Origin: Oscillospiraceae bacterium
Lineage (GTDB): Bacteria > Bacillota_A > Clostridia > Oscillospirales > Oscillospiraceae
DNA length: 9,290 bases
Direction of reading: 5' to 3'
NCBI GenBank assembly: GCA_031265965.1
Contig: JAISBX010000102.1
Coordinates: forward strand, 1-9,290
This document shows, one piece after another, positions 6,886-9,290 of this stretch. The notes beneath the pieces were generated by a model. The model had not been told where the DNA came from. It saw only the letters and a list, made by a program, of their open reading frames with translations, and made no database searches. A program made the translations under genes and the position numbers. Positions within the stretch are counted from its first letter, which is position 1. The number at the start of each line of letters is the position of its first letter.

Positions 6886-9290
6886 ATGTTTACCTTCGAA
6901 CCACTGAGCGGGCGCATCGAGGCGCTCCGCAAAAAACGCGCCGAAGCCAACGACGGGAATATATGGCTCGACGCCGAGAGGACAAAGATATACACTGACT
7001 ACTATAAGGAGCACGAAAACGAGTATCCCGTGCTCAAGCGCGCCCACGCCGTGTACGAGTGGTGCGCAAAAAAGACGCTGCGGCTCGACGACGACGATAT
7101 GTTCGTAGGGAACCTCGGCCGGACGTACCGCTCGAACCATTTTTATGTCGAGTGGGGCACGGGCTGGATGGAGGATCTGGCGGAGCAGAGCGACGAGGAT
7201 TTCAGGGCGCAGTTTCAGGGCGATTACTGCTACGTAAAAATGACCGACGAGGACCGCCAGATATTCATAGAAGCAGGAAAATACTGGAAAAGCAAGACGA
7301 TATCGGCGTACATGGCGGGTATCGTCCCGCAGTCGATATGGGACCTCGGGCCTGACGGCGTCACCTCGTTCGCGAAGGGGCCGTTTCTGAGCAACATGGC
7401 GCAGGGGCACTACTGCCCCAACTTCAACAAGGCGATCCATGTCGGCTTTAAGGCGATAAAAGCGGACGCCGACGCGAAGCTGGCGGAGCTTGAGGGGCGC
7501 GTTTTCGGCGCGGACGCTGAGAAGCACGCGTTTTACAGGGCGGTCTCCGTCGTGTGCGACGCCGCCATGCTTCTCGCCAAGCGCTACGCCGCACTGGCGG
7601 CGGAAAAGGCCGCGGCGGCGACGGGCACGCGCCGCGAGGAACTGCTCAAAATGGCGGACTCGCTCGACTGGATCATGGAAAACCCGTGCCGCAACACGTG
7701 GGAGGCGCTTGAGGTCATACTGCTGTACCAGATGATACTCATAGCCGACGCGCAGCAGCACGGTCTCACACTAGGGCGCATAGACCAGTACGCCGGATAC
7801 TTTATGGACGAGGAGCTCAAAAACGGCCTTATGACGCCCGCGCAGGCGCAGGAGCTGGCCGACGCGTTTATACTGAAGCTCGGCGACCATCTCGCCATTC
7901 TCGGCCTGCGGATGCAGCACAGCGAATTTCAGGGCTCGCTGAGCGGCATGACGGCGGGCGAGGCCGGCGTGGGCTTCTCCTACGCCACAAACGGGCAGCA
8001 CTTCACTGTCGGCGGCAAGAAAAAAGACGGGACGGACGCGACGAATTCGCTGACGCTGTGCTTCCTGAAATCCTACGGGCGGCTGTTCCTGTCGGATCCG
8101 TCCATATCGGTCCGCGTACACAGGGACACGCCCGACGTCGTCTGGCAGCTCTCGATAGAGGCCTCAAAGCTGTCGGGCGGTATGCCGACGATAGAAAACG
8201 ACGACGTAATAATCCCGGCGCTCATGAACCGTGGCCTCTCTCAGGAGGACGCGAACGACTACTGCATAATCGGGTGCGTCGAGCCGTGCGGCTGCGGCAA
8301 CGAGTGGGCGGCGTGCGGCAGCACGGGTACGGAGAGCTTCCTGAACTATCTCGGCTGCGTCGTACACATGATCAACAACGGTTCAAACCCGCAGACCGGC
8401 TATGACGGGGGAGTTAAGACAGGCTACCTGTACGATTACAAAAGTTTCGACGAGGTGAAGGCCGCTTTCGAGGCGCAGGCGCGCTTTTTCCTGAACTGGC
8501 ACGTGAGCTTCGTGAATTTTTACGAGGTCGTCTACGGGCAGAATTTCCCGTGCATCACGGCCTCGGCGACGTTCGACGGCTGCATAGACAACGGAAGGGA
8601 CGTGACGCGCGGAGGCGCGAAATACAACTCCACGGGCTTTACGGCGTGCGGGATCGGAAACGTCGCCGACAGCCTGGCCGCCATAAAATACCTCTGCTTC
8701 GACGAGAAGCTGTGCACTGCGCGCGAACTGTTCGACGCGCTGAAGGCGAATTGGGACGGCTATGAAACCCTGCGTGAGATCGTGATAAATCAAGTCCCGC
8801 ACTACGGCAACGCCGACCCGTATGTGGACGACATAGCCGTGTGGGCGATGAATCTGTACGCCGACCACATGAACGCGGCTACGGGGCCGCGGGGGCACTA
8901 CACGGGAGGCACGTTCACAATGACGACGCACATAGATTTCGGCATGGGGACCGTGGCGACGCCGGACGGGCGCCGCGAAGGCGAGCCTCTGGCGGACGCG
9001 ATATCCCCGCGCCAGGGCTTCGACAAAAACGGCCCGACGAATTACCTCATATCAGCCGCCAAGCTTCCGCACGTGAAATTGGGCAACGGGGATCAGTTGA
9101 ACATCCGTTTCTCCCCGCGCGCGGTGGAGGGCGACACGGGAACGGTCAAGCTGCGCGATATGTTCAAGACGTATTTCGACATGGGCGGAATGCAGGTCCA
9201 ATTCAACGTCGTGGGCCTCGAGACGCTGCGCAAGGCGCAGGACAGGCCGGAGGAGCACAAGAACCTGATCGTGAGGATCGCCGGCTTCTC
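6886..9290 (+). CDS. Glycyl radical enzyme 2, dehydratase/lyase type, 3' end missing
   Basis: A second pyruvate formate-lyase superfamily protein, a paralog of the enzyme upstream. The frame is open from the ATG at 6886 for 801 full codons to the window end. AAAGGA at 6871-6876 lies 9 bases before the start, and the upstream gene stops 32 bases away. The thiyl cysteine is Cys464 (8275-8277) in IIGCVEPCGCGNEW, with Glu466 completing the Cys-x-Glu pair. The radical glycine is Gly800 (9283-9285) in IVRIAGFS. Only the last 20-30 residues are therefore missing, and the visible part looks catalytically intact. Six cysteines fall within residues 460-491 (460, 464, 468, 470, 477, 491), five of them absent from the aligned region of the first enzyme. 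Shared blocks include LCFDEKLCTARELFDALKAN, VPHYGNADPY and ATPDGRREGEPLADAISP. GCVEP recalls diol dehydratase and choline lyase, but the residues after it differ, so the substrate is left open. Confidence 0.93.
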   Translation, partial: MFTFEPLSGRIEALRKKRAEANDGNIWLDAERTKIYTDYYKEHENEYPVLKRAHAVYEWCAKKTLRLDDDDMFVGNLGRTYRSNHFYVEWGTGWMEDLAEQSDEDFRAQFQGDYCYVKMTDEDRQIFIEAGKYWKSKTISAYMAGIVPQSIWDLGPDGVTSFAKGPFLSNMAQGHYCPNFNKAIHVGFKAIKADADAKLAELEGRVFGADAEKHAFYRAVSVVCDAAMLLAKRYAALAAEKAAAATGTRREELLKMADSLDWIMENPCRNTWEALEVILLYQMILIADAQQHGLTLGRIDQYAGYFMDEELKNGLMTPAQAQELADAFILKLGDHLAILGLRMQHSEFQGSLSGMTAGEAGVGFSYATNGQHFTVGGKKKDGTDATNSLTLCFLKSYGRLFLSDPSISVRVHRDTPDVVWQLSIEASKLSGGMPTIENDDVIIPALMNRGLSQEDANDYCIIGCVEPCGCGNEWAACGSTGTESFLNYLGCVVHMINNGSNPQTGYDGGVKTGYLYDYKSFDEVKAAFEAQARFFLNWHVSFVNFYEVVYGQNFPCITASATFDGCIDNGRDVTRGGAKYNSTGFTACGIGNVADSLAAIKYLCFDEKLCTARELFDALKANWDGYETLREIVINQVPHYGNADPYVDDIAVWAMNLYADHMNAATGPRGHYTGGTFTMTTHIDFGMGTVATPDGRREGEPLADAISPRQGFDKNGPTNYLISAAKLPHVKLGNGDQLNIRFSPRAVEGDTGTVKLRDMFKTYFDMGGMQVQFNVVGLETLRKAQDRPEEHKNLIVRIAGF
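8797..8822 (+). repeat. 26-base exact match shared by the two GRE genes (copy 2)
   Basis: This is the partner of 6287-6312 and encodes the same PHYGNADP block in the second GRE. Flanking bases diverge at once on both sides, as expected for a conserved protein block in old paralogs rather than a recent tandem duplication. Confidence 0.6.

Noticed and set aside
5918..7761. Minus-strand open frames of 299 and 324 codons opposite the two GRE genes
   Set aside because: Same Arg/Val/His-rich composition and no motif. Both are opposite strongly supported coding sequence.
6886..9290. Annotation of the second GRE as choline trimethylamine-lyase or diol dehydratase from its GCVEP motif
   Set aside because: The residues after GCVEP differ from both, the loop seems longer, and GCVEP is shared by more than one subfamily, so it does not decide the substrate.
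1..9290. CRISPR array, insertion sequence, tRNA or rRNA gene
   Set aside because: I saw no spaced repeats of suitable length, transposase motif, terminal inverted repeats or RNA-gene signature. Coding sequence accounts for nearly the whole window.

Overview
The window is a GC-rich stretch from what looks like a strictly anaerobic, fermentative bacterium. The inference rests on two complete active-site sets of oxygen-sensitive glycyl radical enzymes (GREs) and a phosphotransbutyrylase/butyrate kinase pair. ATA is used freely for isoleucine despite the high GC. A gut-type member of Bacillota (Clostridia) or Synergistota would fit, but the sequence does not settle the lineage.

All six genes lie on the + strand and are closely packed. 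Position 1-870 is a LysR-type regulator whose first codons lie outside the window. A 75-base gap with a perfect 12-bp inverted repeat follows. Next come a CoA-acylating aldehyde dehydrogenase (946-2280), a phosphotransbutyrylase-type phosphotransacylase (2294-3199), a butyrate kinase (3269-4390), a complete GRE (4406-6853, GRE1) and a second GRE (6886 to the window end, GRE2). GRE2 is cut just after its radical glycine. Gaps between the last five genes are 13, 69, 15 and 32 bases, with no recognisable intrinsic terminator, so they read as one operon. No gene-free stretch exceeds 75 bases.

The five enzymes suggest one route. A GRE breaks a C-O, C-N or C-S bond (dehydratase or lyase chemistry) to release an aldehyde. 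The aldehyde dehydrogenase makes the acyl-CoA and NADH, the phosphotransacylase swaps CoA for phosphate, and the kinase recovers ATP and releases the acid. This is the logic of propanediol, ethanolamine and choline utilisation, with three differences: there are no microcompartment shell genes in the window, the aldehyde dehydrogenase lacks the N-terminal targeting extension seen in PduP, and the acid-forming steps are of the butyrate type. The substrate is unknown. Neither GRE can be assigned by eye to a characterised subfamily. The radical-SAM activating enzyme both would need is not in the window and probably lies downstream.
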